Origin: Actinomycetota bacterium
GTDB lineage: Bacteria; Actinomycetota; Acidimicrobiia; Acidimicrobiales; Ilumatobacteraceae
DNA: 35,492 nucleotides
Direction: 5' to 3'
NCBI GenBank assembly: GCA_005778215.1
Contig: SXKB01000256.1
Coordinates: 1-35,492, forward strand
Each line of letters begins with the position of its first letter. Position 1 is the stretch's first letter. The translations under genes were made by a program, and so were the position numbers. This document shows, piece by piece, positions 17,081-26,512 of the stretch. The notes beneath the pieces are model-generated. The model did not search any database. It was not told the origin of the DNA and saw only the letters and a program-made list of their open reading frames with translations.

Positions 17081-18417
17081 CCGCGACGGCGCACCTGGGG
17101 CACCTCCGGCTCGACGAGCTGTGCTGGCGGTTCGACATCGTCGGCGCCGTGGTGGGCGTCAGCATCGGCGGGGAGCACTCGGTGGCGGTGCACGGTGTCG
17201 CTCACGCCACCAACGACACCGCGCTGACACGCGACACGTTCCTGATGGCCGGGTCGGTGACCAAGGCGATGACCGCCACCATCGTGGCGTTGCTGCGCGC
17301 CAAGGGTCGCCTCGACCTCGATGCGCCCGTGGTGTCGGTGGTGCCCGAGTTCCGCGTGCACGACGAGGCCGCCACCGCATCCATCTCCCTCCGCCACCTG
17401 CTCACCCACACCGCCGGCTTCGACGGCGACATCTGGCCCGATCTCGGTGAGGGCGACGATGCGATCGACCGTCTGGTGGCGAGCCTGTCCACGTGTGCGC
17501 AGCTGTCGCCGCCCGGGACTGGCTTCTCGTACAACAACGCGGCGTACGCCGTGCTCGGCAAGGTGATCGAACGCGTCACGGGCCAGTCCTTCGAACATGC
17601 GCTCGCCGAACACGTGGCCACGCCCTGCGGTGCCACCATCACGACCGACCTGGCGCGGTTGCGCGGTGCCTCGACGGCCATCGGACACGTGGTCGATGCC
17701 GACGGAAGGCCGCAGCCGCTGGCCACCGCATTCGGGCCTGCATGCTTGGCGCCCGCAGGATCGCGCACGTGGTCGACCATCGACGGGCTGTTGGCGTTCG
17801 GCGAACTGCACCTCGGTCGGCACGGCACACCGGCCACGCACGCAGCCCTTCGCGCGATGCGCGAGCCGCAGATCGTGGTCGACGATCCCAACAACGGTGG
17901 CACGATGGCACTCGGGATGTTCCTCGACGACCGATGGGGCACACCGGTGGTGTTCCACGACGGCGGTGTGCAAGGACAGTCGGCGTACCTGCGTGTGCTG
18001 CCCGAACTCGACGCGGTGCTCGCGGTGATGAGCACCGGGGGAGTGCCACAGGTGTTCCACCGCCACGTCTTCGCGCAGCTCGCTGCTGCGTTGCCGGGCG
18101 TCGCAGCGCCGCTCGGCGTGGTGGCCGACCCGACCTGCGCGCTCGACCCAGCCCGCTACGTCGGCCGGTTCGAGGCGTCGGCCACTCGCGTCGACGTCAC
18201 CGAGATCGACGGGTCGTTGCGCGCGGAGGTCGTGTGGGGCCACGGCACCGACACGCCCGTGAGCACTGGCGCGCTGCCGCTGTCGCCGTACTCGACCGAG
18301 GTGCTGCTCGCCCCGCTCGACGGGCGTGACTACGTGCTGGTGTACCCACCTGCGACTCGACCGGCCGACCACCTGCTGGCCGGGCTGCGGCGCCTCAACC
18401 GAGTGCCGCTCGCCTGA
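17077..18417 (+). CDS. Class-C beta-lactamase-fold serine hydrolase (S12 family)
   Basis: FLMAGSVTKAMTATIVALLRAKGRLDLD (SxxK), FSYNNAAYAVLGKVIERVTG (YxN), HLLTHTAG. GTG start in overlap 17077-17080. Confidence 0.88.
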   Translation: MTATAHLGHLRLDELCWRFDIVGAVVGVSIGGEHSVAVHGVAHATNDTALTRDTFLMAGSVTKAMTATIVALLRAKGRLDLDAPVVSVVPEFRVHDEAATASISLRHLLTHTAGFDGDIWPDLGEGDDAIDRLVASLSTCAQLSPPGTGFSYNNAAYAVLGKVIERVTGQSFEHALAEHVATPCGATITTDLARLRGASTAIGHVVDADGRPQPLATAFGPACLAPAGSRTWSTIDGLLAFGELHLGRHGTPATHAALRAMREPQIVVDDPNNGGTMALGMFLDDRWGTPVVFHDGGVQGQSAYLRVLPELDAVLAVMSTGGVPQVFHRHVFAQLAAALPGVAAPLGVVADPTCALDPARYVGRFEASATRVDVTEIDGSLRAEVVWGHGTDTPVSTGALPLSPYSTEVLLAPLDGRDYVLVYPPATRPADHLLAGLRRLNRVPLA

Positions 18418-18419
18418 CC

Positions 18420-19532
18420 TCAGCCCTCGGGCAGCACCAGCGTGAAGGTGGAGCCGACGTCGACAGCGGACTGCACCTCGAGCCGGCCATGCATCGCCTC
18501 GGCCAGGCTCCTCGCCACCGCCAACCCGATGCCGGTGCCCTCGATCCCGGTGCGCTCCGCACCCAGCCGGTCGAACGGCTGGAACAGCCGACCGAGCATC
18601 TCCGGTGCGATGCCCGGGCCGTCGTCGGCGACCTCGATGCCCACCATGCCGTCCTCGACGTGGACGCAACTGACCCGCACGGTGCCCGACGGCCGGTGGT
18701 ACTTCACCGCGTTCGAGAGCAGGTTCAGCATGATCTGCACGATGCGCTGCCGGTCGGCGAGCACGGAGTGGCCGCAGCCGTCGATGTTCACCGGCACGAC
18801 CGTGACATCGACACTGGCCGCCAACCCGCGGACCAACTCGATCGTCTCGGCCACCACGTCGGCGAGCGCGACCGTCTCGAGCGTCATCGTCACCCGCCCC
18901 GACTCGATGCTCGTGATGTCGAGCACCTCGTTGATCAGATCGAGCAGGTGACGACCACCCGTGACGATCTTCTCCACCGAACTCGACTGCGTGGGCGTGA
19001 GTGGTTCGAGCTGCAGCAACTGCGCGAACCCGAGCACGGCGTTCAACGGTGTGCGCAGCTCGTGGCTCATGCGCGACAGGAACATGGTCTTCGCGCGGCT
19101 GGCCTCCTGCGCCTCGCGCTCCGACACCTCCAATGCCTCGCGCAGCGTGTACTCGGCGGTCACGTCGTGCCAGCCGGCCACCCGGCCGACCACGTGGCCG
19201 TGCTCGTCGACGACCGGCGCGAGGCGCGCCGACATCCAGCGGTACACGCCGTCCTTGGTGAGGAAGCGCAAGTCGTTGCGCACCACGTTGCCCGACATCA
19301 CGTTGTCGCGCGCCCGCTGGCCACGGGCGACGTCGTCGGGATGCATGCGATCGAAGATCGACGTGCCCACGATCTCGTCGACCCGCCATCCCAACACCTC
19401 CTCGATGGCCGGGCTGATCCACACCACGCGGCTGTCGGCGTTGATCTGCATCGCCACGTCGGACGCCATCTCCGCGAGCAGGCGGTACGGCGGTTCGTGG
19501 CCGTCACGTTCGCTCCCGTCGGTGGTGGTCAT
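18420..19532 (-). CDS. PAS-domain sensor histidine kinase (soluble, hybrid receiver absent)
   Basis: PAS/PAC region (YRLLAEMASDVAMQINADSRVVWISPAIEEVLGW...), H-box SRMSHELRTPLNAVLGFAQ, N-box NLLSNAVKYH, G-boxes DDGPGIAPE and GTGIGLAVA. Confidence 0.9.
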   Translation of the reverse strand: MTTTDGSERDGHEPPYRLLAEMASDVAMQINADSRVVWISPAIEEVLGWRVDEIVGTSIFDRMHPDDVARGQRARDNVMSGNVVRNDLRFLTKDGVYRWMSARLAPVVDEHGHVVGRVAGWHDVTAEYTLREALEVSEREAQEASRAKTMFLSRMSHELRTPLNAVLGFAQLLQLEPLTPTQSSSVEKIVTGGRHLLDLINEVLDITSIESGRVTMTLETVALADVVAETIELVRGLAASVDVTVVPVNIDGCGHSVLADRQRIVQIMLNLLSNAVKYHRPSGTVRVSCVHVEDGMVGIEVADDGPGIAPEMLGRLFQPFDRLGAERTGIEGTGIGLAVARSLAEAMHGRLEVQSAVDVGSTFTLVLPEG

Positions 19533-19583
19533 CCTGAACCCGTCCTTCGTGGTCAGCCCATCGACACCCTAGGACAATGCCCT

Positions 19584-19606
19584 CGCCGATCTTCAGGCGA
19601 TCGGCG
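19584..19606 (-). terminator. Stem-loop between mannosidase and histidine kinase genes (candidate terminator or operator)
   Basis: Perfect 8-bp inverted repeat CGCCGATC-ttcaggc-GATCGGCG immediately downstream of the minus-strand mannosidase stop; no U-tract. Confidence 0.35.
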
Positions 19607-19619
19607 GCACGGGAAGCGG

Positions 19620-22265
19620 TCAGGTTGATCCTGCGGGTTCGTGCGACCGCAGTGTGAGCAGTGCGTGTCGACCGAGGACGAATGGCTGTGGTTCGGCCTC
19701 GGGGGACCGCGCCGTGTCGATCGAGCCCGACCGTGCTTCGCCGAGGTCGCAGTCGTGGAACACGCGTGCCGGTCCGGCCGCGTCCAGCCGAGCCGCTGCG
19801 GGCGAGTCGGTGGGGTTCCACAGTCGCCACACCACGCCGTGCCCGTCGTCGGCGGGCTTCATCGCGGTCATCACCGCGTCGGTCACCGTGACGCCAGGGA
19901 TGTCGGGATCGACCAGCGGCTGCGCGCCGACGGCGACGATGATCGGCGTCAGCTCGAAGGCCTCCAGCGCGGCCCAGCGCCCCACTTGGTCGACGGGATC
20001 GGGGAGCACCGCGATGCGCGCCGAGACGCCCTCGGCGCACTGGGCGCCGGGCACCGGGATCGCCGGACTGGCCCGACCGGGCCGGGTGCGCAGATCGGGC
20101 CTCGACATCCATCCCACCGCGCGGAGCAGCGTGACCAGCACGGCGTCGTCGTCGACGTCGGCCTCGGGCAGACCCGGGGCGAGCAGCAGGCTCCCACCGC
20201 GCGCCACCCACCCCTGGTGGCAGCACGTGCTCGGGGTGGGATGCACCCAGTTGGCCGGTCGTTGCACCGTCCCGTCGAACTCGTCGTGTCCGAACGTGAC
20301 CGCCCGGATCGTCGTGCCCCCTCCCACGGGCATCCGCAGCTGCAGACGATGGTCGCGGGCAGTGGTGCTGCAGTGCACGTCGATGTCGAGCCGGCCGCCG
20401 GGGGACAGGCGCGCCACCGTGACGAGCGTGAGCACTGTCGAGTCGGTCGTGCGGTGCTCCCGTGATGCGGCGAGGCCCGTCGGCACGTCGAACGTGCGTG
20501 TCACGGTCAGCTCGCCGGATCCGTTCGGGTGTCGTCGGCGGACGACGTCGACCGCACGCAGCACGAGCAGGTGCGCGTCGTCGAGCACGTCGGCGTCGTA
20601 CGTGTCGCCGCGGTCACCGCGATCGACGACACCCATCAGGCCGTGCCGAGTGACACCGCCTGCCGTGTACGACAACGTGCCGTCGTCGGCCACTTCGACC
20701 GCGGCCCCTCCGAACGCGATGGATCGACCGTCGTCGACTGCGTCGTCCTCCCGTGTCCCCCGGGCGACTCGTAGACGGGTCCAACCCAACGGCGGCAACG
20801 TCGCCTCGACCTCGAGGTCGATCAACTCCTGGTCCGGCGAGAACCGGTCACGGCGCTGATCGGCGGCGGCGACCATCCGGGCCGGCCGACCGTCGACCTC
20901 GAAGCCAACGCTGTCGAGCGAGGCGACGTGTCCCGGGTGCCGCTCGATGCCGTCGTTCCGCACCCGGAACGCGGGCCAGCCCTCGACGGGGATGCGCACC
21001 ACCTCGCGTCGTTCGAAGGGCGAGGGGTTCCACACCGCCACGTCCCACTCGTCGGCCCAAGGCGCCAGATGGTCGGGACCGAGACCCGACAGCGCCTCGC
21101 ACAGCCGGCGGCTCAGCGCATCGGCGGCGGCGATCGCGGTGCCGCTGCGCGTGGCCATCGTGGCATGGACCCCGTCGACCGAACAGCCGCCGATGGAGTC
21201 GTGCGCCTGGTTCTGCAGCAACAGCCGGCGGACGCGACGCAGTGTCGGCCGTTCGTCGGCCAGCCCCGACAACGACGCCAGCGCGGCGATTCGCTCGGCG
21301 CGCCACAGCGCCGACTCGGCGTGGCGGTTGGCCAGCTTGAGGGGCATCCTGCTCGACCACACGCCGGGGAGCAGGTTGGCGTCGCGACCACCGGTCAGTG
21401 GCCCCTCCCACTCAGCGTCGGGGCGAGGCAGTGCTCGCACCGCGTCGTCGAGGGTGGATCGATGCACGGTCCATCCGGTGCGTCGGCCCAGCTCGAGCGC
21501 CACCGCCTCGGTGTGCGGGTCGGGCACAGAGTGGTCGACACCGTTCATCAACAGCACGCGGTCGGGCGAGCGGACGGCGAGCACCGAGGCCAGGTCGCGC
21601 AATCTCGTCGCCGCGACGTCGACATCGCGCTCGAGGTTCGCCGCCGCCAGGTAGCTCCCTTCGAGGTGCCAGGCGAGCACCTCGCTGGTGTCACTCGCTC
21701 GCCAGATCCACCGGGCCGGCAACGCGTCGCGCTCGCTCCCATGACCGCGCCAGTACACGAACGCGTCGAGCCCGAAGCCGCGGAACAACTGCGGGAACGC
21801 CGCCGGATGCCCGAACGAGTCGGGCGTGTAGGCCACGCGCGACGTACCGCCGTGTGCCTCGCAGACCATCCGTCCCTCGAGCAGGTTGCGGATGTGCGCC
21901 TCGCCGGACGGGAGCAGTGAGTCGGGCTGCACGTACCACGGCCCGATCGTCAGGCGCCCGTCGGCCACGGCGCGCCGCACGTCGTCGGCACGACCCGGCC
22001 GGGCCTCGAGGTAGTCCTCCACCACGATGGCCTGCCCGTCGAGCACGAATGCCCAGCCGGGGTCGCGGTCGAGCAGGTCGAGCACGCGGTCGACCGTGGT
22101 GACGAGCCGACCTCGGAACCACTCCGCCGACTCGTACCACTCCCGATCCCAGTGGGTGTGCGACACGAGGTGCACCGTCAGCTCGGCGGGTGGGATCGGC
22201 ACCTCGGGCAGCGCACGGAACGGCCAGGCCCCGCTCCCGGTGGGTGTCGGCTCGGACGCGGTCAC
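19620..22265 (-). CDS. Glycoside hydrolase family 38 alpha-mannosidase
   Basis: VHLVSHTHWDREWYESAEWFRGRL, YTPDSFGHPAAFPQLFRGFG, LLLQNQAHDSIGGCSVDGVH: GH38 catalytic motifs. GTG start 22265. Confidence 0.9.
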   Translation of the reverse strand: MTASEPTPTGSGAWPFRALPEVPIPPAELTVHLVSHTHWDREWYESAEWFRGRLVTTVDRVLDLLDRDPGWAFVLDGQAIVVEDYLEARPGRADDVRRAVADGRLTIGPWYVQPDSLLPSGEAHIRNLLEGRMVCEAHGGTSRVAYTPDSFGHPAAFPQLFRGFGLDAFVYWRGHGSERDALPARWIWRASDTSEVLAWHLEGSYLAAANLERDVDVAATRLRDLASVLAVRSPDRVLLMNGVDHSVPDPHTEAVALELGRRTGWTVHRSTLDDAVRALPRPDAEWEGPLTGGRDANLLPGVWSSRMPLKLANRHAESALWRAERIAALASLSGLADERPTLRRVRRLLLQNQAHDSIGGCSVDGVHATMATRSGTAIAAADALSRRLCEALSGLGPDHLAPWADEWDVAVWNPSPFERREVVRIPVEGWPAFRVRNDGIERHPGHVASLDSVGFEVDGRPARMVAAADQRRDRFSPDQELIDLEVEATLPPLGWTRLRVARGTREDDAVDDGRSIAFGGAAVEVADDGTLSYTAGGVTRHGLMGVVDRGDRGDTYDADVLDDAHLLVLRAVDVVRRRHPNGSGELTVTRTFDVPTGLAASREHRTTDSTVLTLVTVARLSPGGRLDIDVHCSTTARDHRLQLRMPVGGGTTIRAVTFGHDEFDGTVQRPANWVHPTPSTCCHQGWVARGGSLLLAPGLPEADVDDDAVLVTLLRAVGWMSRPDLRTRPGRASPAIPVPGAQCAEGVSARIAVLPDPVDQVGRWAALEAFELTPIIVAVGAQPLVDPDIPGVTVTDAVMTAMKPADDGHGVVWRLWNPTDSPAAARLDAAGPARVFHDCDLGEARSGSIDTARSPEAEPQPFVLGRHALLTLRSHEPAGST

Positions 22266-22384
22266 CCGCTCACGATGGCAAACGCGAGCGCGCGCGGGCT
22301 ATGTGCACCGGCACGGATCGGTGTGCGCCGGTCGTGCGGTGGGACGAGATCCGGCACCGCCGGTGTCGGGCAGGATGGGTGAAC

Positions 22385-24700
22385 ATGGACGATCTCGCGA
22401 CCCTGGAAGCGGTGCAACGGCGGGTCCTCTGGCTGGCCGTCCGCATGATCGACTCGGCGAACCACGACCGCCCGGCCGGTGAGGTGAAGGTGGGCGGTCA
22501 CCAGGCATCGTCGGCCTCGATGGTGGGCATCATGACCTCGATGTGGTTCGGTCACCTGTCCGGCGACGACAAGGTGGCCGTGAAGCCACACGCCTCGCCG
22601 GTGTACCACGCCATCAAGTACCTCACCGGCGAACTCGACCGTTCGTACCTCACCCGGCTGCGCGAGTTCGGCGGGTTGCAGGCCTACCCGAGCCGCACCA
22701 AGGATCCCGACGTCGCCGACTTCTCGACGGGCTCCGTCGGCCTCGGCGTGGTGGCACCGCTCTTCGCCGCCGCCGTGCGTCGCTATGTGGAGGCCCACTC
22801 CGGTGCACCCGCCGAACGCCCCGCACGGTTCATCGCGCTCGCCGGCGACGCCGAACTCGACGAGGGAAACGTGTGGGAGGCCATCTCCGACCCGGCCCTG
22901 CAAGGGCTGGGCAACGTGATGTGGGTGGTCGACACCAACCGGCAGAGCCTCGACCGGGTGATCCCCGACCAGAAGATCAAGAAGCTGATGGAGTTCTTCG
23001 ACGGTGCCGGCTGGCATGTGGTGGAGGCGAAGTACGGCGCCCGGCTGCAGGACGCGTTCACCCGTCCGAACGGGGACGTGTTGCGCCGCCACATCGACGC
23101 GATGTCGAACGAGGAGTACCAGTCGCTGTTCGCGCACCGCGGCAGCGAACTCCGCGAACGGTTCCTCGCCGGTGCCGACTCGTCGGTGCGGCGCTTCCTC
23201 GACGACTACGACGACACCCAACTCGCGCCGCTGGTGCACAACCTCGGTGGTCACGACCTCGGCGTGCTGATCGACCGCTATCGCCAGTGCGATGCCGTCA
23301 CCGACCGGCCCAGCGTGGTGTTCGCCTACACGATCAAGGGTTGGGGTCTGCCGATGGCGGGCGACCCGCTGAATCATGCGGCGCTCCTCTCGGTCGAGCA
23401 GATCGATGCACTGCGCGCCGAGTTCGGACGCACCCGCGACGACGAATGGGACCGCTTCCCGGTCGACACGCCGGAGGGCCGGATGTGCACTGCCGTCGGT
23501 GGCGAGCTCAACAACCGCCCGACGCCGGCCCGCCCGACGGTGCCGGTGCCCGACGCCGTCGGCGGGAACCTCGGCGGCAAGGCGGTGAGCACGCAGGAGA
23601 CGTTCGGCCGCCTGCTCACCAGGCTCGCCGAGATCCCCGAGGTGGCCGCACGCATGGTGACCACCTCCCCCGACGTGAGCGTGAGCACCAACCTCGGCGG
23701 ATGGATCAACAAGATGGGTGTGTTCCACCCCGCCGAACAGCGCGACTACCTGGGCGACTCGCGGGCGCTGAAGTGGCGGCAGTCGTCGGCCGGGCACCAC
23801 GTCGAGCTGGGCATCAGCGAGATGAACCTGTTCCTCCTGCTGCACGCGCTCGGCCTCGGCCACGAACTCCACGGTGAACATCTGCTGCCCATCGGCACCG
23901 TCTACGACCCGTTCGTGTGCCGAGGCCTCGACGCGCTCGTCTATGCGCTCTACAACGGTGCTCGCTTCGTGGTGGTCGGCACACCGGCCGGCGTGACGCT
24001 CGCGCCCGAGGGTGGTGCCCACCAGAGCACCGTCACGCCGTCCATCGGGCTGGAGCTCCCCGGGATCGCGTACGCCGAGCCGGCCTACGCACTGGCGCTC
24101 GACTGGTTGCTGTGCGACGGCCTTCGGCGGCTGTCGGACCCCGATGGCGACAGCCTGTACCTGCGGCTGTCGACTCGACCGATCGATCAGGCGCCCTTCG
24201 CCGCGACCGTCGAACGCCGCGGCGAGGACGCATTGCGCGCCGACGTGCTCGCCGGCGGCTATCGCCTTCGCGAACCCGTCGCCCGGCCGGCGGAGGTGGT
24301 GATCGCCACCTGCGGGCCGCTCGTACCCGAGGCGGTGGCCGCCGCCGCGATGCTCGACGACGAGGGCGTGCCGTCATTGGTGCTCGACATCACCAGCTCC
24401 GACCGCCTCTACCGCGAATGGCGCAACGGCCTGCGCGACGCGACGCGTGGGGCGAGAGCCGCAGCCCCGGTGCACCAACTGGCGCGACTGCTCGCACCGC
24501 ACGAACGCCACCTGCCGATCGTCACGGTGCACGATGCGGCGAGCCACCACCTCGCCTGGCTCGGCGGTGTCTTCGGCTCGCGCACACTGCCGGTGGGGGT
24601 GGACGCATTCGGGCAGTCGGGCAGCATCGCCGACCTCCATCGTTGTTTCGATCTGTCGGCCGAGCAGATCGTGAACGCTGCACTGGTCGCCACGGCCTGA
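22385..24700 (+). CDS. Thiamine-diphosphate-dependent transketolase / pyruvate dehydrogenase E1 (AceE)-like protein
   Basis: ALAGDAELDEGNVWEAISDPALQGLGNVMWVVDTNRQSLDRVIPD (ThDP-binding GD...N region of homodimeric E1 type), GISEMNLFLLLHALGL and GGAHQSTVTPSIGLELPGI in the Pyr domain. ATG 22385. Confidence 0.82.
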   Translation: MDDLATLEAVQRRVLWLAVRMIDSANHDRPAGEVKVGGHQASSASMVGIMTSMWFGHLSGDDKVAVKPHASPVYHAIKYLTGELDRSYLTRLREFGGLQAYPSRTKDPDVADFSTGSVGLGVVAPLFAAAVRRYVEAHSGAPAERPARFIALAGDAELDEGNVWEAISDPALQGLGNVMWVVDTNRQSLDRVIPDQKIKKLMEFFDGAGWHVVEAKYGARLQDAFTRPNGDVLRRHIDAMSNEEYQSLFAHRGSELRERFLAGADSSVRRFLDDYDDTQLAPLVHNLGGHDLGVLIDRYRQCDAVTDRPSVVFAYTIKGWGLPMAGDPLNHAALLSVEQIDALRAEFGRTRDDEWDRFPVDTPEGRMCTAVGGELNNRPTPARPTVPVPDAVGGNLGGKAVSTQETFGRLLTRLAEIPEVAARMVTTSPDVSVSTNLGGWINKMGVFHPAEQRDYLGDSRALKWRQSSAGHHVELGISEMNLFLLLHALGLGHELHGEHLLPIGTVYDPFVCRGLDALVYALYNGARFVVVGTPAGVTLAPEGGAHQSTVTPSIGLELPGIAYAEPAYALALDWLLCDGLRRLSDPDGDSLYLRLSTRPIDQAPFAATVERRGEDALRADVLAGGYRLREPVARPAEVVIATCGPLVPEAVAAAAMLDDEGVPSLVLDITSSDRLYREWRNGLRDATRGARAAAPVHQLARLLAPHERHLPIVTVHDAASHHLAWLGGVFGSRTLPVGVDAFGQSGSIADLHRCFDLSAEQIVNAALVATA

Positions 24701-24707
24701 GCTGACG

Positions 24708-25052
24708 ATGCACCCGGCAGGCACCCTCCCCGACGACCACCCCGTGGTCCGTCAGTTCGATGCGTACAACGCGCACCTGCTCGACGAGTTCGTGCGCTGC
24801 TTCGCGCCGACCATCCGGCTCACGCGCAGCGACGGCTCGGTACGCGCAGAGGGACACGAACAGCTGCGCGCCGTGTACGAGCCGGTCTTCGCCATCCCCG
24901 GCCGGCGCGCCACGATCCTCGATCGCATCGTCGTCGGTCACCGGGTGGTGGACCACGAACGCGTCGACGACGACAGCGGCCGTTCGTTCGAGGCGATCGT
25001 CACCTACCGACTGGAGCATGGCGAGATCGTGGAGATGACCGTCCTCGACTGA
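24708..25052 (+). CDS. SnoaL/NTF2-like small protein (paralog of 13588-13923)
   Basis: DDHPVVRQFDAYNAHLLDEFVRCFAPTIRLTRSDGSVRAEGHEQLRAVYEPVFAIPGRRATILDRIVVGHRVVDHERVDDDSGRSFEA aligns without gaps over most of its length with the 13588-13923 product. Confidence 0.77.
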   Translation: MHPAGTLPDDHPVVRQFDAYNAHLLDEFVRCFAPTIRLTRSDGSVRAEGHEQLRAVYEPVFAIPGRRATILDRIVVGHRVVDHERVDDDSGRSFEAIVTYRLEHGEIVEMTVLD

Positions 25053-25078
25053 ACGAACGGCGCGGCCCGGCGGCCGGA

Positions 25079-26512
25079 TCAGCCCACCCGAGCGAGGCGG
25101 AGCGCCGCCGACACCGCATCGCCCTGACGCCGCCGATCGGGGCCGGGGTACTGCGCCGACACGAGCGACCCGACGATCAGGTCGGCGCGCTCGCCCGGGG
25201 ATGGCGGGGTGGGGCGACCGTCGACCAGGTTCACCGGCTGCGCGTCGAGGTGGCAGATCGACGCGGAGGGGGCCAACGGGTGCGGCGCGGACACCATGGC
25301 GTGGCCGAGCACCGCGTCGGGTTGCACGTGCGGCATGACCACATCGGTGACGGCATCGGCCACCCGCAGGGTGATGCGCGGCCCCGCAGTGTCGAGCACC
25401 ACCGGCAGCGTGTCGTCGCCCCACTGCGCGACACCCTCCCACCGCCCGACGAGCAACGGATGGGCTGCACCCACCTCCCACGGGGGAGCGGCGGTCGGGG
25501 GTGCGTACTGCGGCACGGTCGCGTCGAGCACCGTTGCCACCGCGGCGGCCAGCACTTCCGTCTCGATGTTCGCCAGTGCGGCAACCACCAGCCCGAGCGC
25601 AGGCACCACCGTGAGATGCGCACCCACACCGCCCATCCGCCCACCGTGCACGAGCACGCGGACGCCGGCGTACTCCCGCGTCACCCACCCGAGTGCGTAC
25701 GCGGCCCCGTCGGGTTGGCGCGGTGCCCATGGTTCGGCGAGCAACTGGTGGCTCGACGCGGAGAGCAGCGACGAGCGCGCGTGCGCGAGCCCGAACGTCA
25801 GCAGGTCGTCGATGGAGCACCACGCCTCCGACGCAGGCGGGTGATCGGTGACATAGCCCGGGTAGGCCTCGGTGGTCGACAGATGACGTACCGCCGCCCC
25901 GTCGGGTCCCGACGCACCGCCCCAGGCCGAGTGGCCCATCCCGAGCGGCCGGAAGACGTGCCGGTGCACCAGCTCCTCCATCGTGTCGCCCGTGGCGCGC
26001 TCCATCGCCAGCTGCAGCACGCCGTAGCCGAGGTTCGAGTACCGCCACTGCCCTCCGATGGGCAGCGTCGGCCGGGCCAGCGTGCGCACCGCCTCGGCGA
26101 CATCGACCGGGGCTCGCTCGTCGGCGTAGAAGAACCGGTGGTGGGTGCCCAGCCCCGCGGTGTGGGACGCAACCTCTCGCACCGTCGGTGCCCGGTCGGT
26201 CCACAGCGGCGCCGGGAACTCGGGTACCAGCGTGGTGATGGGGTCGTCGAGATCGAGCAACCCCTGGTCGCGGATCGCGGCCAGCACCGTGGTGGCCATC
26301 GGCTTCGTGGTCGATGCCAGGCAGAACGGCGTGGTGGTCGTGACGGCGCGCCCGGTGCGTGCATCGGCGGCACCGCATGCGTCGACCAGCACCACGCCGT
26401 GATCGGCATGCCCCACCGCGAACGCGGCACCGGGCAGCGCACCGTCGTCGACGGCGCGCCGGATGACGGCGGCACCGGCGGCGGCCGCGTCGCGCAACGA
26501 CGGCGTGGTCAC
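25079..26512 (-). CDS. Class-C beta-lactamase-fold serine hydrolase (S12 family)
   Basis: FCLASTTKPMATTVLAAI (SxxK), WRYSNLGYGVLQLAMERATG (YxN). GTG start in GTGA overlap with PucR2 at 26509-26512; longer ORF 25079-26866 is an over-extension. Confidence 0.88.
   Translation of the reverse strand: MTTPSLRDAAAAGAAVIRRAVDDGALPGAAFAVGHADHGVVLVDACGAADARTGRAVTTTTPFCLASTTKPMATTVLAAIRDQGLLDLDDPITTLVPEFPAPLWTDRAPTVREVASHTAGLGTHHRFFYADERAPVDVAEAVRTLARPTLPIGGQWRYSNLGYGVLQLAMERATGDTMEELVHRHVFRPLGMGHSAWGGASGPDGAAVRHLSTTEAYPGYVTDHPPASEAWCSIDDLLTFGLAHARSSLLSASSHQLLAEPWAPRQPDGAAYALGWVTREYAGVRVLVHGGRMGGVGAHLTVVPALGLVVAALANIETEVLAAAVATVLDATVPQYAPPTAAPPWEVGAAHPLLVGRWEGVAQWGDDTLPVVLDTAGPRITLRVADAVTDVVMPHVQPDAVLGHAMVSAPHPLAPSASICHLDAQPVNLVDGRPTPPSPGERADLIVGSLVSAQYPGPDRRRQGDAVSAALRLARVG

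Noticed and set aside
22266-22384. CACCG...CGGTG inverted repeats in the mannosidase/AceE-like divergent region
   Set aside because: Arms of only 5 bp in very GC-rich sequence; expected by chance, so not listed as a feature.
22262-24022. 586-aa minus-strand ORF
   Set aside because: Antisense to the AceE-like gene and overlaps the mannosidase start; composition and lack of motifs indicate a shadow ORF.
25053-25078. CGGCC-CGGC-GGCCG hairpin between convergent SnoaL-like and S12 genes as a terminator
   Set aside because: Only a 5-bp stem and no U-tract; cannot be distinguished from GC-rich background.
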